64,000 nt of DNA from the NCBI GenBank assembly GCA_022969175.1, contig JALJPB010000014.1, positions 1 to 64,000 on the forward strand, written 5' to 3'. The stretch is from Colwellia sp. (lineage in GTDB: Bacteria > Pseudomonadota > Gammaproteobacteria > Enterobacterales > Alteromonadaceae). Shown in pieces: positions 37,694 to 46,883 of this stretch (the first letter of the stretch is position 1; each line of letters starts with the position of its first letter). Below the pieces are notes generated by a model, which worked only from the letters and a program-made list of their open reading frames with translations, did no database searches and was not told the origin of the DNA. Position numbers and translations under genes: made by a program.

Positions 37694-37821
37694 GAAATAT
37701 TCCTTTGAGATTGTTGGATAGACGACCAATTTACCTTGTTCATTAAAGGCCGTAAATGAGTTAATGTTGGCATAGGATGTTTATTTATGCACATCAAGCC
37801 CTAACTAACACAGGTGTTTTT

Positions 37822-38694
37822 ATGAATTGGAATGACTTGAAGTACTTTCTAGCTTTGGCGAGAGAGGGGACTATAAGCAGTGCTGGAAGGCTATTAAATG
37901 TCAAACATACAACAGTGGCAAGGAGAATTGAAGCCCTTGAAAAAAGTTTAGGTACGCGATTATTTGATAAAAGCAGAAGTGGATACGCTATGACACAAGC
38001 AGCAGAGAATCTATTTCAGCAAGTTGTCGCCATGGAGGAAAAGGTCCGTACCATAGATAGACAAGCAGCCAATCAAGACTCTGCATTAGCCGGTCCATTG
38101 AAGTTAACCATAGCGTTTGAACTGGCTAATCGTCTTATCATTCCGAAGCTGGATGAATTTTGTCAGCGTTTTCCTGATATCAATATGCAGTTACTGATGA
38201 CAAAAAGCCTAGTTGATTTGGCTGCTATGGAAGCAGACTTAGCAATTCGCATGACACCTAATCCACCGGATTATCTGGTAGGGTCTGAAGTGATGAAATT
38301 GCATCATGGCATCTATGTTTCGCAAGAGCACTTAAAACACCGTGATAGCAAAACAAAAGTAATATTGTTTCGATCGGAAAACAAGCTGCCGGATTGGGTT
38401 AAACAATTTACCGCCAATTCAGAAGTTTCACTTCGATTTGATGACGTTGGTTCGATGGCGGTTGCTGCGACCAATGGTTTTGGTATGGCTAAATTGCCTT
38501 GTTTTATCGGCGATACTCAAGCTGGATTAGTTCGCTTAGATTATCAAATGCCACCATCGGATTGGGGGATTTGGGTTTTGAACCATGTTGAATTACGTAC
38601 CACAGCGAGGGTTCGTGCCTGTAAAGAACATTTGATTTCGGTATTAGAAAATCAGCAGGATCTCATTGCCGGTAACTTATCTAACTATGCATGA
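37822..38694 (+). CDS. LysR-family transcriptional regulator
   Basis: 290 residues from ATG 37822, chosen because AGGTG lies five bases upstream and MNWNDLKYFLALAREG is the usual start of this subgroup. The N-terminal helix-turn-helix (SSAGRLLNVKHTTVARRIEAL) is clear; the effector domain follows (from ~90). Divergent from the phzF-like gene with ~130 bases between, which is the typical LysR-target arrangement. Confidence 0.92.
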   Translation: MNWNDLKYFLALAREGTISSAGRLLNVKHTTVARRIEALEKSLGTRLFDKSRSGYAMTQAAENLFQQVVAMEEKVRTIDRQAANQDSALAGPLKLTIAFELANRLIIPKLDEFCQRFPDINMQLLMTKSLVDLAAMEADLAIRMTPNPPDYLVGSEVMKLHHGIYVSQEHLKHRDSKTKVILFRSENKLPDWVKQFTANSEVSLRFDDVGSMAVAATNGFGMAKLPCFIGDTQAGLVRLDYQMPPSDWGIWVLNHVELRTTARVRACKEHLISVLENQQDLIAGNLSNYA

Positions 38695-38756
38695 GAAAAG
38701 ACAGACGAGTTCATCATTGGGCAAATTTGTTATGTTTAATTTTCCCACACTATGTC

Positions 38757-40853
38757 TCAACGATGAAACATAACTAAATCTTTTCGAGTACTTTGATAGA
38801 TGGAAAAAAGTAAACGGTTATTGTCAAAATCTATATCACTCAAATTCGCTTTAGGTCGAGTCGAAGGTGATATATTCATTTTTGTCAGTGATAGCTTATC
38901 GAGATGGTAAAGCCATATCTGATTTTCAGCAAATAATGATAACTGTCTATCTTTGATAATAAAGCCCGGTGAAAATCTGATGCCAGAAGTTGCTGGTACA
39001 ATACTGTTTTGTTGGTCTTGGTATAGGTGCAGTGTTTTGCTCCAATCAGTATAATAAAGTGATTGGCCATTAAGCTGTGCCCAGTGACTAAAACCTTGGT
39101 AAATATCGCTATGTTCACCGGTGTTAAGATCAAGTAAGACAACTTTTCTTTGCTGTTTTAGTGGGTCAGATGGGATTTTTTCAATAATAGACAATAATAC
39201 CTGTTGCGTATTAACCCATTGATAAACTTCGATAACTTTGAATGGTGTTGGAATGGGATTTGCTTGTCCATCTAAAGTTAACAAATGCAATTCCCCCCTA
39301 ACAGCCAAAGCTAATGATTGACCATCAAGCGACCAAGTGTAAGAGTTAATTCGAGTATTTCTATCGAAATGGCTGAGTTGTTTAAGTTGATTATTGTCAA
39401 CAAACCAAATTTGCTGTTCGCCACTTCTGTTTGAAATAAAACTTATGTTACTGGTACCCGGCTGGTATTTTGCTTGGTAATCTTCCACCGTTGAAGGCTC
39501 TATTGTGCTAATTAGTTGAGCTGAAAGTTCGCTACTGCCACTTTTAGTTAAGGGCGAAGGTTGAAATCGATATTCCTCAATATCTAAATCTACACCACCA
39601 ATAACGGCAATAATTTTTTCACCATCGGGGTGATACATCGGATTGTAAATATCAGCCACTGTTGTTATTGGGTATTCAGTAAAGCTTCCTGCCATGTCTA
39701 TTTCAAATAAGCTCGTTTCAGCCGATGTAATTAGGGTATCTTTCAGTGGATGCCAGATAGGATCCCACCATAAATAATCATTGTGCTCGTCGGGTACTTT
39801 TAACGGTAGATGTTCAATGGTGTTATTTTCGGTATTAAATAGAATTAGAGAGATATTTTGTTTTTGATCATGCACAGTAATCGCGAGCTTTTTATTTCTA
39901 GGGGAATAACTTAAAGCTCGAGGTTGGTACGACTCGTCACTATAAAGTAAGGTTACCAAAGAACTATCGAGTGATAAGGTTTTTACTTTTCCTTGCCTCG
40001 CAAAAGAGTCGATGAATGCTATTTTGTTGTTAGTTAGCCAATTAAGTCCACCATAATTATGTTGCTCGCAGGCTAATAACTCACGAGGTATTTGAGGTTC
40101 AGATTTAGCTAAGATGAAAGAAATTGCGCTGATGTTGCGACACCTCTGTATTGGCTTTGATGATTGGCAGCCGCCAGTTTTAGAAAAAGCCAATTGATTA
40201 CCATCAGGAGACCAAGCTGCTGCACCATAATAACCTGCCGTTTTTGTTAACCGGTACTCTCTATTTTCCGTTAGATCTTTAGCCCAAAGTTGATTTTCAC
40301 AAAGGTTAACATAGCGGTTATAAACGACGTAACGCCCATCAGGTGAAAAACTTGGGTAGTATTCTTTTTCATCGGTAAGGGTTATCGGTGTAAGGCGATC
40401 AATCGGCGGCGATGTTGTTGTCGAAGGCAAAAAATACCATGCCAGCACCAATAGGCTTAGGCAAAGCAAAAATATTTTAATAATCCAGTGACTATTAGCC
40501 TGTTGTTCTGGTATTACTGCTGATTCAACTAGGCTTTCCTCTGGCCACTGTACTTGAGCAATAAGGCTATAACCAATTTTAGGGTGAGTAGCGATCATCT
40601 TCTGCTGCTTAGCATCGTCGCCTAATGCTTTTCGAAGTTGGCCAATACAGCGCTGCACAGCATTAGGCGCAACTACCACATTGGGCCAAACACTTTCAAG
40701 AAGTGCTTCATGGGTGACCACTTCGCCTTGATGTTTAGCAAGAGTCAGTAGAACTTTTAATACCCTAGGTTCAAGCGAGATGATGTCATCTTTGACAATA
40801 ATTTGTGCACGTGAGACATCGACCCTGAAATTGCCAACCCAAAAATCACTCAT
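38757..40853 (-). CDS. CadC-like membrane sensor with TolB-type beta-propeller
   Basis: 698 residues: an OmpR-type winged helix (~1-105; VVTHEALLESVWPNVVV), a single transmembrane helix (~125-145), and a periplasmic region of WD40-like/PD40 beta-propeller repeats (FSPDGRYVVYNR, WSPDGNQLAFSK, YHPDGEKI, WSLDGQSLALA). This is a one-component transmembrane regulator, like CadC but with a propeller as sensor. It is divergent from the two esterase-TPR genes at 41060 and 42768, its likely targets (inferred). The ~200-base space between them holds both promoters. Confidence 0.9.
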   Translation of the reverse strand: MSDFWVGNFRVDVSRAQIIVKDDIISLEPRVLKVLLTLAKHQGEVVTHEALLESVWPNVVVAPNAVQRCIGQLRKALGDDAKQQKMIATHPKIGYSLIAQVQWPEESLVESAVIPEQQANSHWIIKIFLLCLSLLVLAWYFLPSTTTSPPIDRLTPITLTDEKEYYPSFSPDGRYVVYNRYVNLCENQLWAKDLTENREYRLTKTAGYYGAAAWSPDGNQLAFSKTGGCQSSKPIQRCRNISAISFILAKSEPQIPRELLACEQHNYGGLNWLTNNKIAFIDSFARQGKVKTLSLDSSLVTLLYSDESYQPRALSYSPRNKKLAITVHDQKQNISLILFNTENNTIEHLPLKVPDEHNDYLWWDPIWHPLKDTLITSAETSLFEIDMAGSFTEYPITTVADIYNPMYHPDGEKIIAVIGGVDLDIEEYRFQPSPLTKSGSSELSAQLISTIEPSTVEDYQAKYQPGTSNISFISNRSGEQQIWFVDNNQLKQLSHFDRNTRINSYTWSLDGQSLALAVRGELHLLTLDGQANPIPTPFKVIEVYQWVNTQQVLLSIIEKIPSDPLKQQRKVVLLDLNTGEHSDIYQGFSHWAQLNGQSLYYTDWSKTLHLYQDQQNSIVPATSGIRFSPGFIIKDRQLSLFAENQIWLYHLDKLSLTKMNISPSTRPKANLSDIDFDNNRLLFSIYQSTRKDLVMFHR

Positions 40854-41059
40854 AAGTTTGTTTATCGCCTGAATTTACTATTATTAGCAGTCAAAAAAGT
40901 ATACTGCCAATTTTTTAAGCTTTCAGCAATTTATTATGCCAAATAGCGCTAATTAAGCGCTTTAGGGTAATCATCAGCAAACCATCAGTTTTTTATCAGT
41001 TAATCTGTAGGGTATTTTTATCTGAGTTAGAGACAATAGCAGCAGAGTTATCTCACTTA

Positions 41060-42700
41060 ATGAATAAAGAGAAAAATGTGAATACACTATTTACCGAAAG
41101 CTTACTTTCAAAAACAGTTAAAACTGCTACTCGATTAATCACTCACCTCAGCGCTCTACTTTTTCTTTTGATAAGTCCGCTAGTATTTGCTGACGATATT
41201 AGTCGCAGTGAGGTGCAACAAATTAAAGTGGAACTTGGCGAAAAAGTAGTTTTTCAATCGAAAAACTTGGCCGAGTCGCGAGAGTTCTATCTGCGTTTAC
41301 CAAAAGAATATAACGAAACTAAACATAGTTATCCGGTGATCTATTTGCTTGATGCAAACAACGAAACGTTAACTTATATGGATAACTTATATTTTCATTC
41401 AATCACTCAAATTGAACGACTAATGGAACATGGCGATATTCCACAAAGTATCATTGTTGGCATACCGTTTAAAAGTAGCCAGTGGTTCGGCAATGTTATT
41501 AGCAACCCGCAACCATTTAGAGATTATTTGACTAAGGAGCTTTCGACATACGTTAATGATAATTATCGAACCTTGAACAATAACATATTAATAGGGCAAT
41601 CTTACTCTGCGGTATTTGTCATTAATAGCTTGCCCGTTAGTGGAGCCATTTTTAATGGCTACCTAGCGATTGAACCTGTTTTAGGTGGTGGTGCGTTAGA
41701 AACTACCATTACAAACTTTCAAAATATCTTCGAGAACAAGGCTGTAGATAAGACAGTAAACAAGGCCGTGGGCAAAACCGTAAATATAACCGTGAATAAT
41801 AGCGCGCTACAAATTATTATGGGCGGAGCGATTATGTTGCACGAAGTGATAGAACTTCGTGAGCAAATTACTAACGCTATAGATAAAGAAACGACAATTA
41901 GCCTTAAAACCTTTCCTGAAGAATCTCACGGTTCAGTATATTACCCAGCACTTAACTATGGCTTAAGAAAGCATTTTGAAGATTATCGCCAACCCAGTAA
42001 AGAACAAATAATGTCATCAAATTTTGGCCATCAAGAGTTACTCAATTACTTTGAAAAAAGAGCGAGTAAATACCAAGTGCAAGCGACAGACAGACAATTT
42101 CAGTCAGCTGTTTTTGAAACGATTTTTTATCAACTTATGGCTAAAAAGTTTGATCAAGCTTTTGCCTTATGGCCGGTCTGGCAATCACCTTATAAACTTT
42201 ATAATGCCGATCGAATCATTAGTCACTTTTTACGAGAGAACGATAGTGCTTCAGCCATTGCACTGCTGAATCATTTAGGTAAAGCAATGCCAGCGTCTGT
42301 CAGTGTGGTTGATCGCTTAGCAATACTTTATCAACAAGAAAGCAAAATGGCACAAGCAGAAATGTATCGTTTAAAAACTCAGCAACTGCTCTTGGACATT
42401 TTTAGTAAACCTGTCTCTGAACAACAAGAAGCTAGTTTGAATAGCTATGGCTATAGTTTATTACAACAACAAAGAAACCAAGAAGCGGTTAACGTTTTTA
42501 AGCAGATAAGCCAAGTGAAACCAGCTTCAGTTAATGCCTTTGACAGCCTGGCAGATGCTTATGAAGCAACTAAAAACTATCAACAAGCTATTAAGTCACT
42601 AGAGCAAGCCATGGTCATTGCGAGTAACAAAGACAATGTAAATACCGCGCCTTTTGAGCAGAAAATAAATCGCATGAAAAGCATCGTCAATGCAGAATAA
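41060..42700 (+). CDS. Exported esterase-like protein with C-terminal TPR
   Basis: 546 residues: signal peptide (hydrophobic stretch ~29-42, long charged n-region), a putative esterase (esterase D/Fes-type alpha/beta hydrolase) domain (~55-320) with the elbow GQSYSA holding the nucleophile Ser and a His in EESHGSVYYP, then TPR motifs (~370-540). An in-frame 24-bp tandem repeat (41735-41782) inserts the octad NKAVDKTV/NKAVGKTV in the hydrolase domain. It is followed by a paralogue 68 bases downstream and divergent from a CadC-like sensor. The substrate is unknown. Confidence 0.86.
   Translation: MNKEKNVNTLFTESLLSKTVKTATRLITHLSALLFLLISPLVFADDISRSEVQQIKVELGEKVVFQSKNLAESREFYLRLPKEYNETKHSYPVIYLLDANNETLTYMDNLYFHSITQIERLMEHGDIPQSIIVGIPFKSSQWFGNVISNPQPFRDYLTKELSTYVNDNYRTLNNNILIGQSYSAVFVINSLPVSGAIFNGYLAIEPVLGGGALETTITNFQNIFENKAVDKTVNKAVGKTVNITVNNSALQIIMGGAIMLHEVIELREQITNAIDKETTISLKTFPEESHGSVYYPALNYGLRKHFEDYRQPSKEQIMSSNFGHQELLNYFEKRASKYQVQATDRQFQSAVFETIFYQLMAKKFDQAFALWPVWQSPYKLYNADRIISHFLRENDSASAIALLNHLGKAMPASVSVVDRLAILYQQESKMAQAEMYRLKTQQLLLDIFSKPVSEQQEASLNSYGYSLLQQQRNQEAVNVFKQISQVKPASVNAFDSLADAYEATKNYQQAIKSLEQAMVIASNKDNVNTAPFEQKINRMKSIVNAE
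41735..41782 (+). repeat. 24-bp in-frame tandem repeat within an esterase-like gene
   Basis: Two adjacent 24-bp units encode NKAVDKTV and NKAVGKTV, with a partial third unit (NITV). The copies differ at several silent positions, so the duplication is not recent. Confidence 0.8.
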
Positions 42701-42767
42701 AACAGTCGTTATGTTCAACATAAATGAACTATCGGTCAAACAATAAAATTACAGAAGAGGTGATTAA

Positions 42768-44009
42768 ATGAAAAAACTAATTATTTTGTTAGTGATGCTG
42801 GTGGTAATTTCACCAGTATTATATGCACAAGAGGTTGATAATGTTATTGGCAAGAAGTTCTCGATAGCCTCAAAAGTGTTGGCTGAAAATCGAGATATTC
42901 AAATATACTTGCCAGAGGGTTATCACTCATCGAAAAAAAAATATCCGGTGCTGTATATTTTAGATGGTCAACGCTTGTTTACCCTAGGTGTTAGTTTGTC
43001 ACAATCTTTAAGAAGCACAGTAAAAGTGACTCCTGAATTTATCGTTGTTGGCATTAATAACCATTATCCAGACCGATTCAATAACTTTACCGAATCAGAC
43101 TTTTTAACCTTTATTGAAAAAGAGTTATTGCCTCATGTCGAGCAAAACTATCGAGCCACTGACGAGCGTATTCTCTTTGGTTGGGAGTATGCCGGCGCGT
43201 ATGTTATCGAGTCACTCATTAATAAACCGACACTGTTTTCTGGCCATATTGCTGCCAGTCCTTATCCAATAGCTGAAACATGGGTTGGCGAACAAAGCAG
43301 AGTTGCACAACTTGAAAGTAAACTTAACAGCGATTTAGATTCCTACCTCTATTTTACTGTTAGTGAAGGAGAAAATGGCGTTATCGGCGGTACAGATAAA
43401 CTTAATACATTATTAACCACTAAGCCATCGCAGTCATTACGTTGGACTTATCGTATTATCCCCGATGAAGAACATTTATCGACTGCCCATGCCACCATGT
43501 TTCAAGGAGTGAAAAATTATTTTTACGGTTATCAATCGTTTCAAATCTCCGGTCTTGAACAGTTTAATAAAGCGGGTGGGCTGAAAAATTTCTATGCCTA
43601 TAATAAATTACGCGCACAACGTTTTGGTTTTGCTGAGCAAGCAGAGCCTTGGTCAATGTTTACCATCGTTAGAAATGCGATAAGGGCTGATAACTTTGAG
43701 CAGTTTGATTTATTTATGAATGAATTTAAATCAACTGACATGATAGAAAAGATTAAACTTTCTAGAGGCAATTTAGTCGCTGAATATTATTTGCAAAATA
43801 AACAGTATCAAGGTGCGATTGAAGTTTATGAAATAATGGCTAAAGCAAACCCAGAAAATGGCAGGATTCAAAATGAACTTGGAGATATTTATTTGAGTTT
43901 AAAGCAGAAAGCCATCGCTAAAAAACATTATCAAAGGGCAGTTGAACTCGCTAAAAAGTCAAAAGATAAAAGGCTTAACGAGTTTCAACAAGACTTAGAT
44001 AACTTGTAA
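42768..44009 (+). CDS. Exported esterase-like protein with TPR, nucleophile replaced
   Basis: 413 residues, paralogous to the preceding gene: signal peptide (~1-20), putative-esterase fold (SSKKKYPVLYILDGQRLF, VVGINN, FTESDFLTFIEKELLPHVEQNYR) and a C-terminal TPR pair. The nucleophile elbow reads GWEYAG, so Glu stands where Ser is expected, and the protein is probably not a normal serine esterase; an EEHLSTAH segment keeps the His region. AGAGGTGA precedes the ATG. It is likely cotranscribed with the upstream paralogue. Confidence 0.86.
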   Translation: MKKLIILLVMLVVISPVLYAQEVDNVIGKKFSIASKVLAENRDIQIYLPEGYHSSKKKYPVLYILDGQRLFTLGVSLSQSLRSTVKVTPEFIVVGINNHYPDRFNNFTESDFLTFIEKELLPHVEQNYRATDERILFGWEYAGAYVIESLINKPTLFSGHIAASPYPIAETWVGEQSRVAQLESKLNSDLDSYLYFTVSEGENGVIGGTDKLNTLLTTKPSQSLRWTYRIIPDEEHLSTAHATMFQGVKNYFYGYQSFQISGLEQFNKAGGLKNFYAYNKLRAQRFGFAEQAEPWSMFTIVRNAIRADNFEQFDLFMNEFKSTDMIEKIKLSRGNLVAEYYLQNKQYQGAIEVYEIMAKANPENGRIQNELGDIYLSLKQKAIAKKHYQRAVELAKKSKDKRLNEFQQDLDNL

Positions 44010-44295
44010 ATTGCAACCACATCCTAATAGTGGATATCTAAAAAGAATGATTATATTGAGTTAATAAATCTTTTAAATATCCCATTTCAATCAACAACTT
44101 CATCCGTTAATCAAAAAAAATTCAATAAGCAGATTATTGCATACATCCATATTTTGCTTTACTCTTTCCCTTCGTAAATCACAGTTTCTAATGGTAAAAC
44201 TTCTCATTGGAAAATATGGCAATTAAAATTTTGTCAGAAACTTAGAGTTAAACAAATAATTAAACACCGCACAGATGTAAGGACACAAGTACTGC

Positions 44296-45261
44296 ATGAC
44301 TCAACCCAGAATTAAATTATTAATTTTATCAATCATTTTTATCGCTTGCTTAACGGCACTTATCTTAAGTTTCACTAATGGCGCATCAGTAGCAGAGACT
44401 GTGAGTATTGAACTTACTTCCTCAACTACTAGTCACTTAAAACCATCAGTAAAATCTGAAAAAATCACCACTATTGCTACAGACATAGTAAACACTAAGG
44501 CAACTTTAGCAGCTCCGGGCAGCCAAAATGGTCAAATGGTTGTCATGCACCGACCTAAGTGGAAATTTGATGGGAATTTAATCGTTCAACTCGAAAAGCT
44601 TCAAATAGCCTCAGCAAATGGAGATGATAAAGCAAGTTATATTCTTGCGATGAATCTTAAGTATTGCTATCACAGTCCAGCTGATGACATCGCACTTGAG
44701 AAACAGCTAGACCAAGCTACCGAATTTAGCGATAGCGAACTAGCGGTGGAGAGAATTACAGAAAAATACCAGTATTGTTCTGGTATTGAACAAAAACAAA
44801 GCAAGCAGTTTTATCATTACTCAGAAGCCGCGGCAAACAATGGCTACGTAGCCGCACAGGAAGTTATTGGTAGAATCACTCCAGAGTTCTTTATGCAGTC
44901 TCAAGGTTATGAAAACCTTGAACGAGACGAATTTATAATAATGCGCGATAACTTTATTGACCAGAAAATTGCCTTTTTGCAGCAAGCAGCACAAAACGGA
45001 AGTATCGAAGCATTAGGTAGGCTTTCTCGCATGAACCGATCACAAAAAATTGGCGCAAATGGTTATGTTAAATCCTTTGGCTTTAATCAATTAATTCTTG
45101 AACTTACTCAGAGCAACGAAATATATAACCGATATTCAGAATACCAACAAAAACTGCATTCACAGTTAACGTCAGAAGAAATTGATAATGGCTTCGCAAT
45201 GTCTGAACAATGGTTAAAAATAATTAATGCCAACGGCACATTATATTTAAATAGAAACTAG
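44296..45261 (+). CDS. Hypothetical exported or anchored protein
   Basis: 321 residues with an N-terminal hydrophobic helix (~8-28), a Ser/Thr-rich stretch, and a helical domain with short Sel1/TPR-like pieces (ASANGDDKASYILAMNLK, AAANNGYVAAQEVIG, AAQNGSIEALGRLS). These Sel1-like pieces suggest protein-protein contacts in the periplasm. The family is not recognised. AAGGA lies upstream of the ATG. The 286 bases before it contain no other recognisable feature. Confidence 0.7.
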   Translation: MTQPRIKLLILSIIFIACLTALILSFTNGASVAETVSIELTSSTTSHLKPSVKSEKITTIATDIVNTKATLAAPGSQNGQMVVMHRPKWKFDGNLIVQLEKLQIASANGDDKASYILAMNLKYCYHSPADDIALEKQLDQATEFSDSELAVERITEKYQYCSGIEQKQSKQFYHYSEAAANNGYVAAQEVIGRITPEFFMQSQGYENLERDEFIIMRDNFIDQKIAFLQQAAQNGSIEALGRLSRMNRSQKIGANGYVKSFGFNQLILELTQSNEIYNRYSEYQQKLHSQLTSEEIDNGFAMSEQWLKIINANGTLYLNRN

Positions 45262-45289
45262 ACAAGATCAACTTTATTAAAAGGAAATA

Positions 45290-45424
45290 ATGACTATTAA
45301 CGATAATGAAGAAAGCTACAATACACTCCAAGCAAGCAGCTGGCATATCAGGTTTGCCAAGCTGGCAGTACAACCACCAGTTCTTCTGAGGCCATTACGG
45401 CCTGGTAAGGAAATTACATTTTAA
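45290..45424 (+). CDS. Possible small protein (44 aa)
   Basis: ATG 45290 to TAA 45422-45424 with AAGGA just upstream, 28 bases after the preceding gene. The product has an acidic N-terminus and a Pro/Leu/Arg-rich C-terminus (LLRPLRPGKEITF). It has no homologue I recognise, and the frame may be a chance or decayed coding piece. Confidence 0.3.
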   Translation: MTINDNEESYNTLQASSWHIRFAKLAVQPPVLLRPLRPGKEITF

Positions 45425-45443
45425 ACTAGCTTAGTGTACGAAA

Positions 45444-46397
45444 TTACTTTTTCATCGGTACCCAGGCACCCGTTTTATACATACCTAAATCAGTGCCAAA
45501 TTTAACAACTTTATCCAACTGTTTGTCACCGCCAGCTTGATTATGTAAGTGGAAATTCAATCCGTAACCGTATGAAAGTCCGGCTTTACGCATAATATCA
45601 CCTTTGATAAAAGTAGATATTTGACCGCCTAATCCTTTTTTTACCGCGCTATCAAAATCGTTAATGAAGGGTTTCATTGCCTCAATATGCACGAAACTTT
45701 TGTCAGAAAAACAGGCCTGACTAAATGGCTTCTCTTTTGCGTCATCTCCCTTGTTTTCAGCAATTTGATAAGGAGTAATAATATGTAGGTAAAACAGTAC
45801 AGATTTATCGATATCATCCCACAACTTCCAAGTTTGTTTGGTGACTTCATCTAGGTTACCCATTTTATCATCAACAAAACGAATAACTCGCGCCAGTGTA
45901 TTGGCGTCTGAATAAAGAGAACTAGCTTTGTTACTTTGATTTAATGCTGACAAGCCTTTAGACACTTCAGAGAGACCAGGTACAACTAACCGTACTCCTT
46001 TTTTAAGCCCTTCTTGAAGCACGTATTTAGCACAAGTAAAGACCTTGCTTGAATGTTTCTTCAGAAATTTACCCGGCAATAAACGTTGCATTTGGCTCGT
46101 TCGAGTTGCTTTAATGCCATAAATTTCATGTAAACAAGTAGGGTGAGAGGCAAAACGCTTGCAGGGGATTTTTTTGGTGTAAACCAATTCCATGGGATAA
46201 CGTGAGGGCACATCATCTAGGCTATACTGACTATCAGCATGGTAAAATCGGCTTAGCTTTTCTACTTCTTTGGCGCCATTGGCACGCTGTTGACCCATTT
46301 GAAATAACCAAGTACGGTTTTGTTGGCTTGTTAATGAGTGGGCTATAATGCGAGAAATTTCTTCTTCACTGCGAGAAGATACTGATATCTCATACAT
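45444..46397 (-). CDS. Orphan hypothetical protein
   Basis: 317 residues, soluble, no signal peptide or clear membrane helix. It is rich in Lys and polar residues with several Cys (IPCKRF, PTCLHE, FTCAKY, QACFSD). A central segment (KGVRLVVPGLSEVSKGLSAL) is moderately hydrophobic. GGAAAA precedes the ATG. I do not recognise the family and the neighbours give no clue; it has the look of a strain-specific gene. Confidence 0.65.
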   Translation of the reverse strand: MYEISVSSRSEEEISRIIAHSLTSQQNRTWLFQMGQQRANGAKEVEKLSRFYHADSQYSLDDVPSRYPMELVYTKKIPCKRFASHPTCLHEIYGIKATRTSQMQRLLPGKFLKKHSSKVFTCAKYVLQEGLKKGVRLVVPGLSEVSKGLSALNQSNKASSLYSDANTLARVIRFVDDKMGNLDEVTKQTWKLWDDIDKSVLFYLHIITPYQIAENKGDDAKEKPFSQACFSDKSFVHIEAMKPFINDFDSAVKKGLGGQISTFIKGDIMRKAGLSYGYGLNFHLHNQAGGDKQLDKVVKFGTDLGMYKTGAWVPMKK

Positions 46398-46883
46398 AAG
46401 ATTATTTTCCTTAACGTTTTGTCAGTAACAAAATTTATTCTTACGGGTAAGTTGGCTTGTATTTGTTACTTATGATTAGCTACTAGCTTGAGCACTGTAA
46501 ACTTTAATTTAAGATAACATCAACATAGTCACTTTACTATTCATCAGCTTGCCTAATTCAACCTTTTGATTAAGGAGTATCAAAGTCACTTTATTATGAC
46601 TTTAGGTAAACAAAATAACGAATCACTGACTTGAAGTTATTAAAATTTATCGAGTCACTCACTAACAAGTGACTAGATAATTCATTTGCTTCAATGTTGA
46701 GTTTTTTAATCCCGCATTTCATTTTAATAAATAACCCGCCTGAAAGAGACAAGGATTACTGTTCTGATTAAAATATGTCAATGGTATACTTTATATCATC
46801 TTAACGAGGGCGTTAGATTGCTGTATACTGCGACTCGAAAAATTCAAAAAAACAATCACAATCATAAAAATGGAATTTAAACC
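46398..46883. other. 486-base intergenic region with a dispersed repeat
   Basis: No coding frame was found. It contains the repeat copy at 46582-46680 (listed separately). The final ~80 bases are AT-rich and carry the presumed promoter of the cadherin-repeat lipoprotein gene. Confidence 0.6.
46582..46680. repeat. Dispersed repeat family B, copy 1
   Basis: Starts with the stem-loop AAAGTCA-N8-TGACTTT and continues through AAAATAACGAATCACTGAC to AAATTTATCGAGTCACT. It matches, with scattered differences, the sequence at 54149-54236. It lies intergenic upstream of the cadherin-repeat lipoprotein gene. Confidence 0.75.
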
